Assembly: GCF_003002065.1 (NCBI RefSeq)
Contig: NZ_PVZG01000001.1
Span: 620,001 to 684,000, forward strand
Source: Pseudosporangium ferrugineum
GTDB lineage: Bacteria > Actinomycetota > Actinomycetes > Mycobacteriales > Micromonosporaceae
Direction of reading: 5' to 3'
Length of the DNA stretch: 64,000 nt
The notes under the pieces were generated by a model that did no database searches, was not told the DNA's origin, and saw only the letters and a list, made by a program, of their open reading frames with translations. The position numbers and the translations under genes are program-made. Of the stretch, positions 51,335-58,242 are shown one piece after another (the first letter of the stretch is position 1; every line of letters starts with the position of its first letter).

Positions 51335-51381
51335 AAAACAAACATGGCGGAGCCCGTCCTCGTGGGACGGGCTCCGCCATG
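51335..51381 (-). terminator. Strong intrinsic terminator (17-bp stem, T-rich tail)
   Basis: A perfect 17-bp inverted repeat, CATGGCGGAGCCCGTCC (51343-51359) with 51365-51381, has a 5-base loop. On the minus strand it is followed by TTTGTTTT (51335-51342), the classical intrinsic terminator structure. It ends transcripts from the gene at 51521-52435. Confidence 0.85.
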
Positions 51382-51466
51382 GGCGGTCACTCACCTCGCA
51401 GCCGCCGGGTTTTGATGGCGGCGCCGGAGGACCGGGCGTTATGCGGTTGACGGTAGGCGAAGTCGA

Positions 51467-51498
51467 TCACCCGCGGCCCGCGGGGGCCGCGCGGGTGA
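51467..51498 (-). terminator. Imperfect GC hairpin after the propeller gene
   Basis: TCACCCGCG (51467-51475) pairs with CGCGGGTGA (51490-51498), extended by GC pairs with one bulge. It lies 22 bases after the stop of the gene at 51521 and before the strong terminator, forming a two-stage end. Confidence 0.45.
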
Positions 51499-51520
51499 CC
51501 CCGCTCTCACCGTCACCGAT

Positions 51521-52435
51521 TCATGCGACGACTTCGGTACGCAGGTCGTGCGCACCGTCGGCGCGGGTGGCCTCGTAGTAGAGGCGCCGGCCACCACCGG
51601 GCAGCGCCACCAGGCTCAGGTAGCGCAGGCCGTGGGGCGCGTGCGGGCTGCCGAGCGGCTCGCCGCCCTCCGCGGTCAGCTCGCCGAAACTGCCGTCCAG
51701 CAGGCGTACGCCCCGGGCCACGCCGGTGCGCTCCTCCCAGTTCTCCCCCGCCGTCGCCCGCCCGTCGTACGCCGCCAGGATGGTGTCGCCCTCGACGGAC
51801 ACCGAGGAGACCCGCACACCACGGGCGTCCCACTCGCCCGGCCGGCCCGCCAGCGCCGTGCCGCGCCAGGTCCAGTGCACGCCGTCGGGACTGGTCGCGT
51901 ACTCGGTGGTCATCCGGTCGGCGTCGTCCCAGGACTCGAGGGGGTGCACCGACGCCCAGAGGTGCCAGCCGTACCCGTCGTGGTGCAGCACCGGGTCCTT
52001 CACGCCGGCCGTCTCGTCGCCCGCCAGCACCGTCCGGGACGGCGCCGTCGCCAGCCCCTCGGGGGTGTCCGCCTCCAGCAGGTCGACCCGCCAGTGCTTG
52101 GTGCCGGGCGTGGCCGCGCTGACGTAGAGCCGCCACCGCCCCTCCGGCGTACGCACGAGGGCCGGGCGCTCCAGCGACTCGGCGCCGAACCTGTCCTTGT
52201 CCACCGTGGCGACGACCGTGAAGGTCACGCCGTCGCCCGACCGGGCCACCACGTTGGAGATTCCCCGGCCCTCCCCGATCGGCAGCCGCAGACGGTACGC
52301 AAGGTAGATGTGACCGTCAGCGACGATCGAGGACGGGGCACCCGCCCACGCTCCCGGTTCGTCACCGGGCGGCTCGACCACCACGGTCGAGTCCTCCCAG
52401 CGAGGCAGCGACAGGCTCTGGGTTCCGATGGACAA
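51521..52435 (-). CDS. Five-bladed beta-propeller glycosidase-like protein
   Basis: A 304-aa protein with repeated beta-propeller-type strands, resembling GH43/GH130-like or related five-bladed glycosidases, but without a clear signature I can confirm. Repeats include SSIVADGHIYLAYRLRLP, VRTPEGRWRLYVSAATPG, PVLHHDGYGWHLWASVHP and YATSPDGVHWTWRG. TTG 52435 has GGAG six bases upstream, and GTG 52465 (314 aa) is the alternative. No signal peptide is visible. It is the last gene of a leftward run after the sulfotransferase. Confidence 0.6.
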   Translation of the reverse strand: MSIGTQSLSLPRWEDSTVVVEPPGDEPGAWAGAPSSIVADGHIYLAYRLRLPIGEGRGISNVVARSGDGVTFTVVATVDKDRFGAESLERPALVRTPEGRWRLYVSAATPGTKHWRVDLLEADTPEGLATAPSRTVLAGDETAGVKDPVLHHDGYGWHLWASVHPLESWDDADRMTTEYATSPDGVHWTWRGTALAGRPGEWDARGVRVSSVSVEGDTILAAYDGRATAGENWEERTGVARGVRLLDGSFGELTAEGGEPLGSPHAPHGLRYLSLVALPGGGRRLYYEATRADGAHDLRTEVVA

Positions 52436-52514
52436 GGCGGCTCCGTTTCGTGGCGTCGACGGCACAGCGAAGGGTATCCGCTCAAGTGTGCATTATCTAT
52501 GGGCAAGATAGGGA

Positions 52515-53450
52515 TTACGACGCGCTCGCGTGTCGGTCCACCGAGAGCCAGTCGTCGTACCGCTCGCCCGTGACGTCCTGCAGCAGCGCGATGTCGTCCG
52601 CGAACAGCGGGAGCAGCGCGGCCCGCTCGGCCGGCGTGGTCACCGGCCGGGTCCCCCGCTTGCGGTGCAGCAGGGTCAGCAGCGGGCCCCGGGCGGCCAG
52701 CCGCAACGGTACGGGGAACCGGTGCCCGACCCTGCCACCCGCCCGGAGCAGCCCCCGCAGCACCGCGTTGACCCGGTTGTCCTCGACCACGTGGCGGTTG
52801 ACGTTCTCCCTGGGGATCTCGTGCAGCACGCCGGTCCGCACCCCGAGGAAGTCGCACACCCGGTCGAGGGTGGCCGCCGGCGCGTCCTTGAGCTCCCGGT
52901 AGCGCAGCAGCAGCACCTGCTCGCGCGGGAACACCTTGAAGAGGTGCTGCACCTGGCGCCCGTACAGGCCGAGGCCGACGTAGTGCCAGAAGTCGGCCCA
53001 GCCCTGCTCTCTGCGCCACTCCTCCGCGCGGCAGGCGGCGAGGAAGTCCGCCTCCGGCTCCAGACCGGCGTTCCACAGATGCGTCCAGTTGGAGTGCGCC
53101 CGGTCGACCGGGTCACGGAGCAGCAGAATCAGCCGTACGCCGGGGATCAGGGCGTGGATGCGCTCGTGCGTGCTGTGCTCGTACAGATAGAACGGGGTTG
53201 CCTCGCCCTTCAGCGCGCCGGGCGGCGCGGGGTCGAAGAGCGCCTCATAGTCGGCCCGGCGCCACACGTGCTCCTGGTACGTCTGCACGTCGCCGGGCCC
53301 ACCGGTGACGGGCGGGCGGCCGTCGGTGAGAAAGAACTTGGGCTCCTTGACCGCGGGCAGGAACAGCTGCGGATGCCGGACCAGGGCCGCGTGCAGCGCG
53401 GTCGTCCCCGCCTTGGGCACACCGGCGATCAGGAAGTCGGGAAGTGGCAT
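52515..53450 (-). CDS. Sulfotransferase family protein
   Basis: A 311-aa PAPS-dependent sulfotransferase, transferring sulfate to sugars or lipids. The 5'-PAPS loop is GVPKAGTTAL (~10-19) and the 3'-phosphate region is LRDPVDRAHSNW (~111-122). FLGVRTGVLHEIPRENVN and the C-terminal DD-rich YDDW are consistent. GAGGAGGGA precedes ATG 53450. It is close to the polysaccharide locus and would fit sulfation of its product, although the sequence cannot show this. No PAPS synthesis genes are adjacent. Confidence 0.87.
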   Translation of the reverse strand: MPLPDFLIAGVPKAGTTALHAALVRHPQLFLPAVKEPKFFLTDGRPPVTGGPGDVQTYQEHVWRRADYEALFDPAPPGALKGEATPFYLYEHSTHERIHALIPGVRLILLLRDPVDRAHSNWTHLWNAGLEPEADFLAACRAEEWRREQGWADFWHYVGLGLYGRQVQHLFKVFPREQVLLLRYRELKDAPAATLDRVCDFLGVRTGVLHEIPRENVNRHVVEDNRVNAVLRGLLRAGGRVGHRFPVPLRLAARGPLLTLLHRKRGTRPVTTPAERAALLPLFADDIALLQDVTGERYDDWLSVDRHASAS

Positions 53451-53483
53451 GGGGGTCCCTCCTCGTGCCGCTAAGTGAAGTTA

Positions 53484-53502
53484 GCCTACAGACTTAGTAG
53501 GC
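53484..53502 (-). promoter_or_regulatory. Inverted repeat upstream of the sulfotransferase gene
   Basis: GCCTAC (53484-53489) and GTAGGC (53497-53502) are exact inverse repeats around a 7-base AT-rich centre, 34 bases upstream of the start. AT-rich flanks suggest a promoter. The sequence is not a good match to an iron box. Confidence 0.35.
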
Positions 53503-53740
53503 AATGGGAAGCCGGTGCCCACCCTGCGAACGGCACTGATACCCCCGGGCGCGCCCTCGCACACACCGCAGCCCCGCCGACACACGCGGGAGAGCAGCGC
53601 CGCCACTGGGCGATTCCGCCCGAATCACCGCCGGCCGCCGGGCACGGCTTCCTCACGTCCCCGGCCCGTCGCGCCACGGCCGGGTGATCCCCGCGGCGCG
53701 TTCCTCGCCGCGCCGGCCGCGCCCGCGCCAGCGCCAGGAC

Positions 53741-53972
53741 GCGGGACAGCGGGACACAGCGGGGCACAGCGGGACAGCGCGGGACAGCGGGGCACAGCGG
53801 GGCACAGCGGGACAGCGGGACAGCGGGCAGCGCGGCACAGCAGGCAACGCGGCACAGCGGGCAAGCGCGGGACAGCGCGGCACAGCGGGCAAGCGCGGCA
53901 CAGCGGGACAGCGCGGCACAACGAGACGGTGCGGCACGGGCGGAAAGGCCCGGCACAGGGGGACAGCGCGGG
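53741..53972. repeat. Degenerate short tandem repeats (GCGG-G/C-ACA units)
   Basis: About 20 copies of an 8-10-base unit, GCGGGACA, GCGGCACA or GCGGGGCACA, follow each other with little else. There are no longer unique spacers, so it is not CRISPR. Both strands lack plausible coding. It may be variable in copy number. Confidence 0.8.
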
Positions 53973-54016
53973 ACCGTGGTGGGCGAGGGCAGCGGACGGG
54001 TGCGGACGGCAGGGGC

Positions 54017-54157
54017 TCAGGAGGAGCGGCGCCACCAGGTGCGGCGGCGGAAGCGGGGGCAGACGTCCGGCCCGCAGAGCGCGCAGTCCGTGCCGCGGCG
54101 GTGGTGCTCGTGGGCGGCCCGCTGATGGCCGCAGACACACAGCGCAGTTCCCGTCAT
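54017..54157 (-). CDS. Small cysteine/histidine-rich zinc-binding protein
   Basis: A 46-aa protein not obvious from long ORFs. The N-terminus has CVCGHQRAAHEHH and the second half CALCGPDVC, so two Cys pairs and several His can bind zinc. The end is rich in Arg and Trp (RFRRRTWWRRSS). Similar tiny CxCGH...HxH...CxxC...C proteins recur in actinobacteria, without known function. The ATG at 54157 has GAGG upstream at good spacing. The strong motif and start make it more than a random frame. Confidence 0.65.
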   Translation of the reverse strand: MTGTALCVCGHQRAAHEHHRRGTDCALCGPDVCPRFRRRTWWRRSS

Positions 54158-54312
54158 CGCGGCCTCACGCAGGGTGCGGACGCCCGTCGGCGGGGGTGCC
54201 CGGGCCGGCGGCTGGTCATGGCCTCAGCCTAGGCATCGACCCGGATTTTCGCCGTGGGCACGCCGAAACAACCGTCCGGCAACCGTCACCCTACGCTGTG
54301 TGACAACACTGA

Positions 54313-54342
54313 GAGTGACCTATGTCACTCCGACAAGTCGGA
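54313..54342. promoter_or_regulatory. Two adjacent inverted repeats
   Basis: GAGTGAC-CTAT-GTCACTC (54313-54330) is a perfect 7-bp inverted repeat. It is followed at once by TCCGAC-AA-GTCGGA (54329-54342), another perfect one. They are ~330 bases upstream of the first glycosyltransferase and ~160 from the small zinc protein. Probable regulator sites, with unknown target. Confidence 0.4.
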
Positions 54343-54556
54343 CATCGGGATTTCCTGCCACGGAAGGTCACTCCCGGCCCGCCGCGGCCCGACCGCGCCG
54401 TCCCGGCCTCCCTGCGGCGGTCCCGACCCGGCTGTCCGTTACTAAATGTGACTGTCGAGGCGGACGGGCACTTCTGTGGCCCGTGTGCATAATCCCTGCT
54501 CATACGTCTGGTCAGGGTTCACCACACGGATGCAGGCACCCTGGCCCTTCGGTTAG

Positions 54557-54584
54557 TTGACGCTACGTAGCGTGCCGCTAGATT
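54557..54584 (+). promoter_or_regulatory. Promoter of the polysaccharide cluster with internal palindrome
   Basis: A -35 TTGACG (54557-54562) and a -10 TAGATT (54579-54584) are 16 bases apart. The perfect 14-bp palindrome ACGCTACGTAGCGT (54560-54573) overlaps the -35 and spacer, an ideal place for a repressor. The -10 region CCGCTAGATTT is also found before the TetR gene. The mRNA leader would be about 75 bases. Confidence 0.6.
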
Positions 54585-54667
54585 TATCGGCAGAAGCGAG
54601 CGACTTGCGGTTCTGCCCCCGGAAACCGCCGATTCTGTCGCATCTGCCCCGCCCCGAAGGGACCGAC

Positions 54668-55729
54668 ATGCCGCACTCCTCGACCCCTGGCACTACGCCC
54701 AGTAACGGCCACTCGTCACCGACCGTAAGCGTTGTCATCCCGACGCTCAACGAGGAACGGAATCTGCCGCACGTCTTCGCGAAGCTGCCGGCCGGCATCG
54801 ACGAGGTGATCGTGGTCGACGGCGGCTCGGTGGACCGCACCGTCGAGGTGGCGCGGGAGCTGCGGCCGGACGTGGTGATCGTGCAGCAGACGCGTACCGG
54901 CAAGGGCAACGCGCTGGCCTGTGGCTTCGCCGCCTGCACCGGCGACCTGATCGTGATGATCGACGCGGACGGCTCGACCGACCCGGCCGAGATCCCGCTC
55001 TTCGTCGCGCAGCTGGTCGACGGCGCCGACTTCGTCAAGGGCTCGCGGTTCTCCCACGGCGGGCACAGCCACGACATCACCCGGCTGCGCAAGCTCGGCA
55101 ACGACGGGCTGAACCTGGTCGTGAACGTGCTCTTCGGGACCCGCTTCACCGACCTCTGCTACGGCTACAACGCCTTCTGGCGCCGGGTCGTGCCGGTGCT
55201 GGACCTGCCCGACACCACGCTGCCCCGCCCCGCCGACGGCGCCAAGCTGTGGGGCGACGGCTTCGAGATCGAGACGATGATCAACATCCGGGCGGCCGCG
55301 GACGGCATGCGGGTCGGTGAGGTCGGCAGCGTCGAGCACGCCCGCATCCACGGGCAGAGCAACCTCAACACGTTCCGGGACGGCTTCCGGGTGCTGCGGA
55401 CGATCTTCAGCGAGTACGGCCGGATGCGCCGCCGTCGCCGCCTCGGCGTGACCGGCAACGGCGTACGCGTGCACCAGCGCACCGCCGGGACCTCGGCGAA
55501 CAACCCGCCGCGGCACGCCCTCGCCAAGGTCGTCAACCGGCCGCCGGCGGCGAGCGTCTCCCCCGCCACCGATCCCCGGCAGCACGTCGCGCACCTGAAC
55601 CGCGGCCTGCGCCGCGACGAGACCGCCGCCGTGCGCCACGAGGAGATCCCCGGCCCGCGCCGCGACGAGGTCGTCGCCAGCCGCCGCGACGAGGTCGCCG
55701 GCCTGCGCCACGCCGCCCGCGAGGACTGA
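54668..55729 (+). CDS. Glycosyltransferase family 2 with Arg/Asp/Glu-rich tail
   Basis: A 353-aa GT2 enzyme (GT-A fold), probably using a nucleotide sugar. SVVIPTLNEERNL (~20-32), EVIVVDGGSVDRT, and the metal site MIDADGSTDPAEI are typical of dolichol-phosphate-sugar-like synthases. The fold ends with an RRRRR helix cluster (~255-262). The C-terminal ~85 residues are charged, with repeats of R-R-D-E. No membrane helix is present. ATG 54668 follows GAAGGGA; the TTG at 54557 lies in the -35 and is rejected. It is the first gene of the polysaccharide run. Confidence 0.88.
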   Translation: MPHSSTPGTTPSNGHSSPTVSVVIPTLNEERNLPHVFAKLPAGIDEVIVVDGGSVDRTVEVARELRPDVVIVQQTRTGKGNALACGFAACTGDLIVMIDADGSTDPAEIPLFVAQLVDGADFVKGSRFSHGGHSHDITRLRKLGNDGLNLVVNVLFGTRFTDLCYGYNAFWRRVVPVLDLPDTTLPRPADGAKLWGDGFEIETMINIRAAADGMRVGEVGSVEHARIHGQSNLNTFRDGFRVLRTIFSEYGRMRRRRRLGVTGNGVRVHQRTAGTSANNPPRHALAKVVNRPPAASVSPATDPRQHVAHLNRGLRRDETAAVRHEEIPGPRRDEVVASRRDEVAGLRHAARED

Positions 55730-55803
55730 TCGGAGCGCGGGACCTCCCGCCCGCCCCGACCGCCGCCACCGCTCACCACCTGCGCCCGAGGAGCACACCC
55801 CGC

Positions 55804-56769
55804 GTGGAACCCACCCCCCGTCCCGCCGTCAGCATCGTGATCCCCACCCACAGCGAGCAGCGCTGGGCCTCGCTCGTGCGTACCGTCGCGGCCGTCAAGT
55901 CGCAGCGGTACACGCCGGCCGAGATCATCGTCGTGGTCGATCACAACCCCGCGCTGTACCGCCGGGCCCGCCGCGACCTGGGCGGCGTGACCGTCCTGGA
56001 GAACCTCTACGGCCAGGGCGTCTCCGGCAACCGCAACACCGGCGCGTTCCACACCTCGACGTCGCTCATCGCGTTCGTCGACGACGACGTGATCATGGGT
56101 ACGGACTGGCTCGGCAGCCTGGTCGTACCGTTCGCCGACCCGCGGGTCATCGGCGCCGGCGGCGGCATCGCCCCGGCGTGGGAGGGCCCCGAGCCGCGCT
56201 GGATGCCGGAGGAGTTCCTCTGGGCCGTCGGCGGCTCGTACGCCGGCCTGCCCACCACCACGAGCCGGGTCCGCAACGTCTGGTCGGCCGGCATGGTCGT
56301 CCGGCGCTCGGCGTTCCTGGCGGTCGGCGGGTTCCGCACCGGCTTCGGCAAGCTCGGCGACCGCAACCGCCCCGAGGACACCGAGCTGTGCCTGCGGATG
56401 AGCGCCCTCGACGGCGGCCACTGGATGTACGTACCGGACGCGATGATCCGCCACGAGGTGCCCGCCGAGCGGTCCACCTTCGCCTGGTTCCTGCGCCGCT
56501 GCTACGCCGAGGGCCGGGGCAAGGTCGCGATGGCCGGCCTGCTCGACGGCACCGAGAGCCTGGGTTCCGAGCGTGACTACCTGCGCTCGCTGCCGAGGGC
56601 GGTCCTGCGCAACCTGGCCCACGCGGGCCGGGGCCGGGGCTTCGCGCACGCCCTCAAGGCCGGCGGGGTGCTCGCCGGCGTCGCCGCCGCGGGCTGGGGC
56701 GGCGTGGTGGAGACGGTGACCGCCCGGCGCACGGAGCGCCGGCCCGAGACGGTGGGAGCGACCCGATGA
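55804..56769 (+). CDS. Glycosyltransferase family 2
   Basis: A 321-aa GT2 enzyme. SIVIPTHSEQRW, then EIIVVVDHNPALY, and the metal site FVDDDV (~94-99) indicate a nucleotide-sugar transferase. GGGIAPAWEGPEP and later RNRPEDTELCLRM are the acceptor and base regions typical of the family. A C-terminal amphipathic/hydrophobic region (~280-305) may bind the membrane. The GTG at 55804 is preceded by GAGGAG at a rather long 10 bases. The stop overlaps the start of the next GT (ATGA), so co-translation is likely. Confidence 0.88.
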   Translation: MEPTPRPAVSIVIPTHSEQRWASLVRTVAAVKSQRYTPAEIIVVVDHNPALYRRARRDLGGVTVLENLYGQGVSGNRNTGAFHTSTSLIAFVDDDVIMGTDWLGSLVVPFADPRVIGAGGGIAPAWEGPEPRWMPEEFLWAVGGSYAGLPTTTSRVRNVWSAGMVVRRSAFLAVGGFRTGFGKLGDRNRPEDTELCLRMSALDGGHWMYVPDAMIRHEVPAERSTFAWFLRRCYAEGRGKVAMAGLLDGTESLGSERDYLRSLPRAVLRNLAHAGRGRGFAHALKAGGVLAGVAAAGWGGVVETVTARRTERRPETVGATR

Positions 56770-58130
56770 ACGGCAAGGTCTGGGAGCCCGCGCTGCGGGC
56801 CGACGAGATGATCACCGCCCCCGCGTTCGAGGCGACCGGCGAGGTGCGCCCCGCCGTCGTCCTCGACGTCGAGCTCTCCGAGCCGCTGCCCGCGGTCGCC
56901 GCCGTGGGCCCCGACGGCCGCCGGGTACGCCAGGCCTGGCTGCTCGTACGCCTGTTCACCGAGCCGCTGGGCACCGTGCTGGCCGACGTACCGGAGCAGG
57001 GTCTGTGTCCCGCCGACCTGGCCGGCGCGATCGGCGCCGAGCTGGGCACCGCGCTGGCGCCGCGCCTCGCCGGCCTGGGCATGAGCGACGTGCCGGTCGA
57101 CGGCATCACCCCGGCCGCCGAGCCCGCCTTCCTGGCCCGCCGCCGCGAGGTGCTGGCGGACGCCCCGCCGATCACCGTGGTCATCTGCACCCGGGAACGG
57201 CCCGGCGCGCTCGCCCGCTGCCTCGACAGCCTGCTCACCCAGGCGTACCCGGACTTCCGGGTGCTGGTCGTCGACAACGCGCCGGTCTCCGACGCCACCG
57301 CCGAGGTGGTCCGCGCGGCGGCCCGCCGCGGTCCGGTCAGCTACCTGCTGGAGCCGAAGGCCGGGCTGTCGTTCGCCCGCAACGCCGCGGTCGCCGCCGC
57401 GCCGGGCGAGATCCTGGCCTGGATCGACGACGACGAGTACGCCGACCCGAACTGGCTGGCCGAGATCGCCCGCGCCCTCGCCGACCACCCCGAGGCCGAC
57501 GTGGTCTCCGGGGTGATCGTCCCGGCGGAGCTGGAGACGCAGGCGCAGCTGTGGTTCGAGCAGTTCGGCGGCCACAGCAAGGGCCGGGGCTTCACGCCCG
57601 ACGTGTTCAGCCCGGCGACCGCCCACCGGCAGAGCCCGCTCTACCCGCTGCCGCCGTTCGGCACCGGCGCGAACATGACGTTCCGGCCCGGCGTGATCGA
57701 GCGGATCGGCGGCTGGGACACCGCGCTGGGCGCCGGCACGCCGGCCATGGGCTCGGAGGACACCCTCGCGTTCACCCAGGTCCTGGTCGGCGGCGGCACG
57801 ATCGTCTACCAGCCGACCGCGGTCACCCACCACTACCACCGGCGCGACCTCGAGGGCCTGCACAAGCAGATGGTCGGGTACGGCGCCGGGCTCACCGCCG
57901 CGTACACGAGCCTGCTGCTGCGGCGGCCGGGGCTGCTGTGGCCGCTGCTGCGGCTGGCGCCGGGCGCCCTGCGCGACCTGACGAGCAAGGACAGCCTGCG
58001 GGTGTCGACCCTGCGCGAGGACTTCCCGCGCGAGCTGCTGACCGCCAACCGGCGCGGGATGCTGGCCGGGCCCCGGGCGTACCTGCGGGGACGGCGGGCG
58101 GCACGGGCCAAGGCCCGGAGCGGCCGCTGA
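56766..58130 (+). CDS. Glycosyltransferase with N-terminal extra domain
   Basis: A 454-aa GT2 enzyme with a ~140-residue extra N-terminal domain. GT region: ITVVICTRERPGALARCLDSL (~141), DDDEYADPNW metal site, and MGSEDTLAFTQV acceptor region. It resembles Streptomyces/actinobacterial GT2 proteins whose N-terminal part is unassigned. The C-terminal part has TSLLLRRPGLLWPLLRLAPG, possibly membrane-contacting. Start overlaps the upstream GT stop (ATGA). Confidence 0.87.
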   Translation: MNGKVWEPALRADEMITAPAFEATGEVRPAVVLDVELSEPLPAVAAVGPDGRRVRQAWLLVRLFTEPLGTVLADVPEQGLCPADLAGAIGAELGTALAPRLAGLGMSDVPVDGITPAAEPAFLARRREVLADAPPITVVICTRERPGALARCLDSLLTQAYPDFRVLVVDNAPVSDATAEVVRAAARRGPVSYLLEPKAGLSFARNAAVAAAPGEILAWIDDDEYADPNWLAEIARALADHPEADVVSGVIVPAELETQAQLWFEQFGGHSKGRGFTPDVFSPATAHRQSPLYPLPPFGTGANMTFRPGVIERIGGWDTALGAGTPAMGSEDTLAFTQVLVGGGTIVYQPTAVTHHYHRRDLEGLHKQMVGYGAGLTAAYTSLLLRRPGLLWPLLRLAPGALRDLTSKDSLRVSTLREDFPRELLTANRRGMLAGPRAYLRGRRAARAKARSGR

Positions 58131-58242
58131 TCGTGGTGACTCCGCCGTTCCCCGGACAGTCGCCCGACGACGCGGCATTCTCGGTACATATGTGGCGAAT
58201 CGTCAGCATCCGGCGCGCCGCCCCCTCCCGCGGGACGGCGCC

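Larger units (their letters stand above)
51178..51520 (-). other. Intergenic region with terminators, no gene
   Basis: No coding frame is convincing. The gap contains the hairpin and terminator listed next, and near 51200-51300 AT-richer sequence that should hold the promoter for the SpeD-like gene; no clear -35/-10 pair is recognised. Confidence 0.4.
53451..54016 (-). other. 566-bp intergenic region dominated by simple repeats
   Basis: No real gene is seen on either strand. The first part (53451-53520) holds a likely promoter of the sulfotransferase gene with an inverted repeat. The middle is the repeat tract. Open frames over the tract on both strands are artefacts of the repetition. Confidence 0.55.
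54158..54667. other. 510-bp regulatory gap, no gene
   Basis: The gap carries two adjacent inverted repeats and the GT promoter listed below. The segment 54340-54540 holds nothing else that I can identify. AT-richer patches around 54430-54510 stand out from the surroundings. Confidence 0.45.

Noticed and set aside
53481..53502. Iron-box (IdeR/DmdR) site upstream of the sulfotransferase
   Set aside because: The sequence resembles TTAGGTTAGGCTAACCTAA only in TTAGCCTA and the second arm does not fit.
53741..53972. CRISPR array
   Set aside because: Units are 8-10 bases without unique spacers, so this is a simple repeat tract.
53515..54303. Repeat-derived protein (plus or minus strand)
   Set aside because: The open frames follow from the repeat period and have no ribosome site or domain.
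54557..54667. TTG 54557 start for the first GT2
   Set aside because: The codon lies inside the predicted -35 element; ATG 54668 has a good ribosome site and begins the homologous region.
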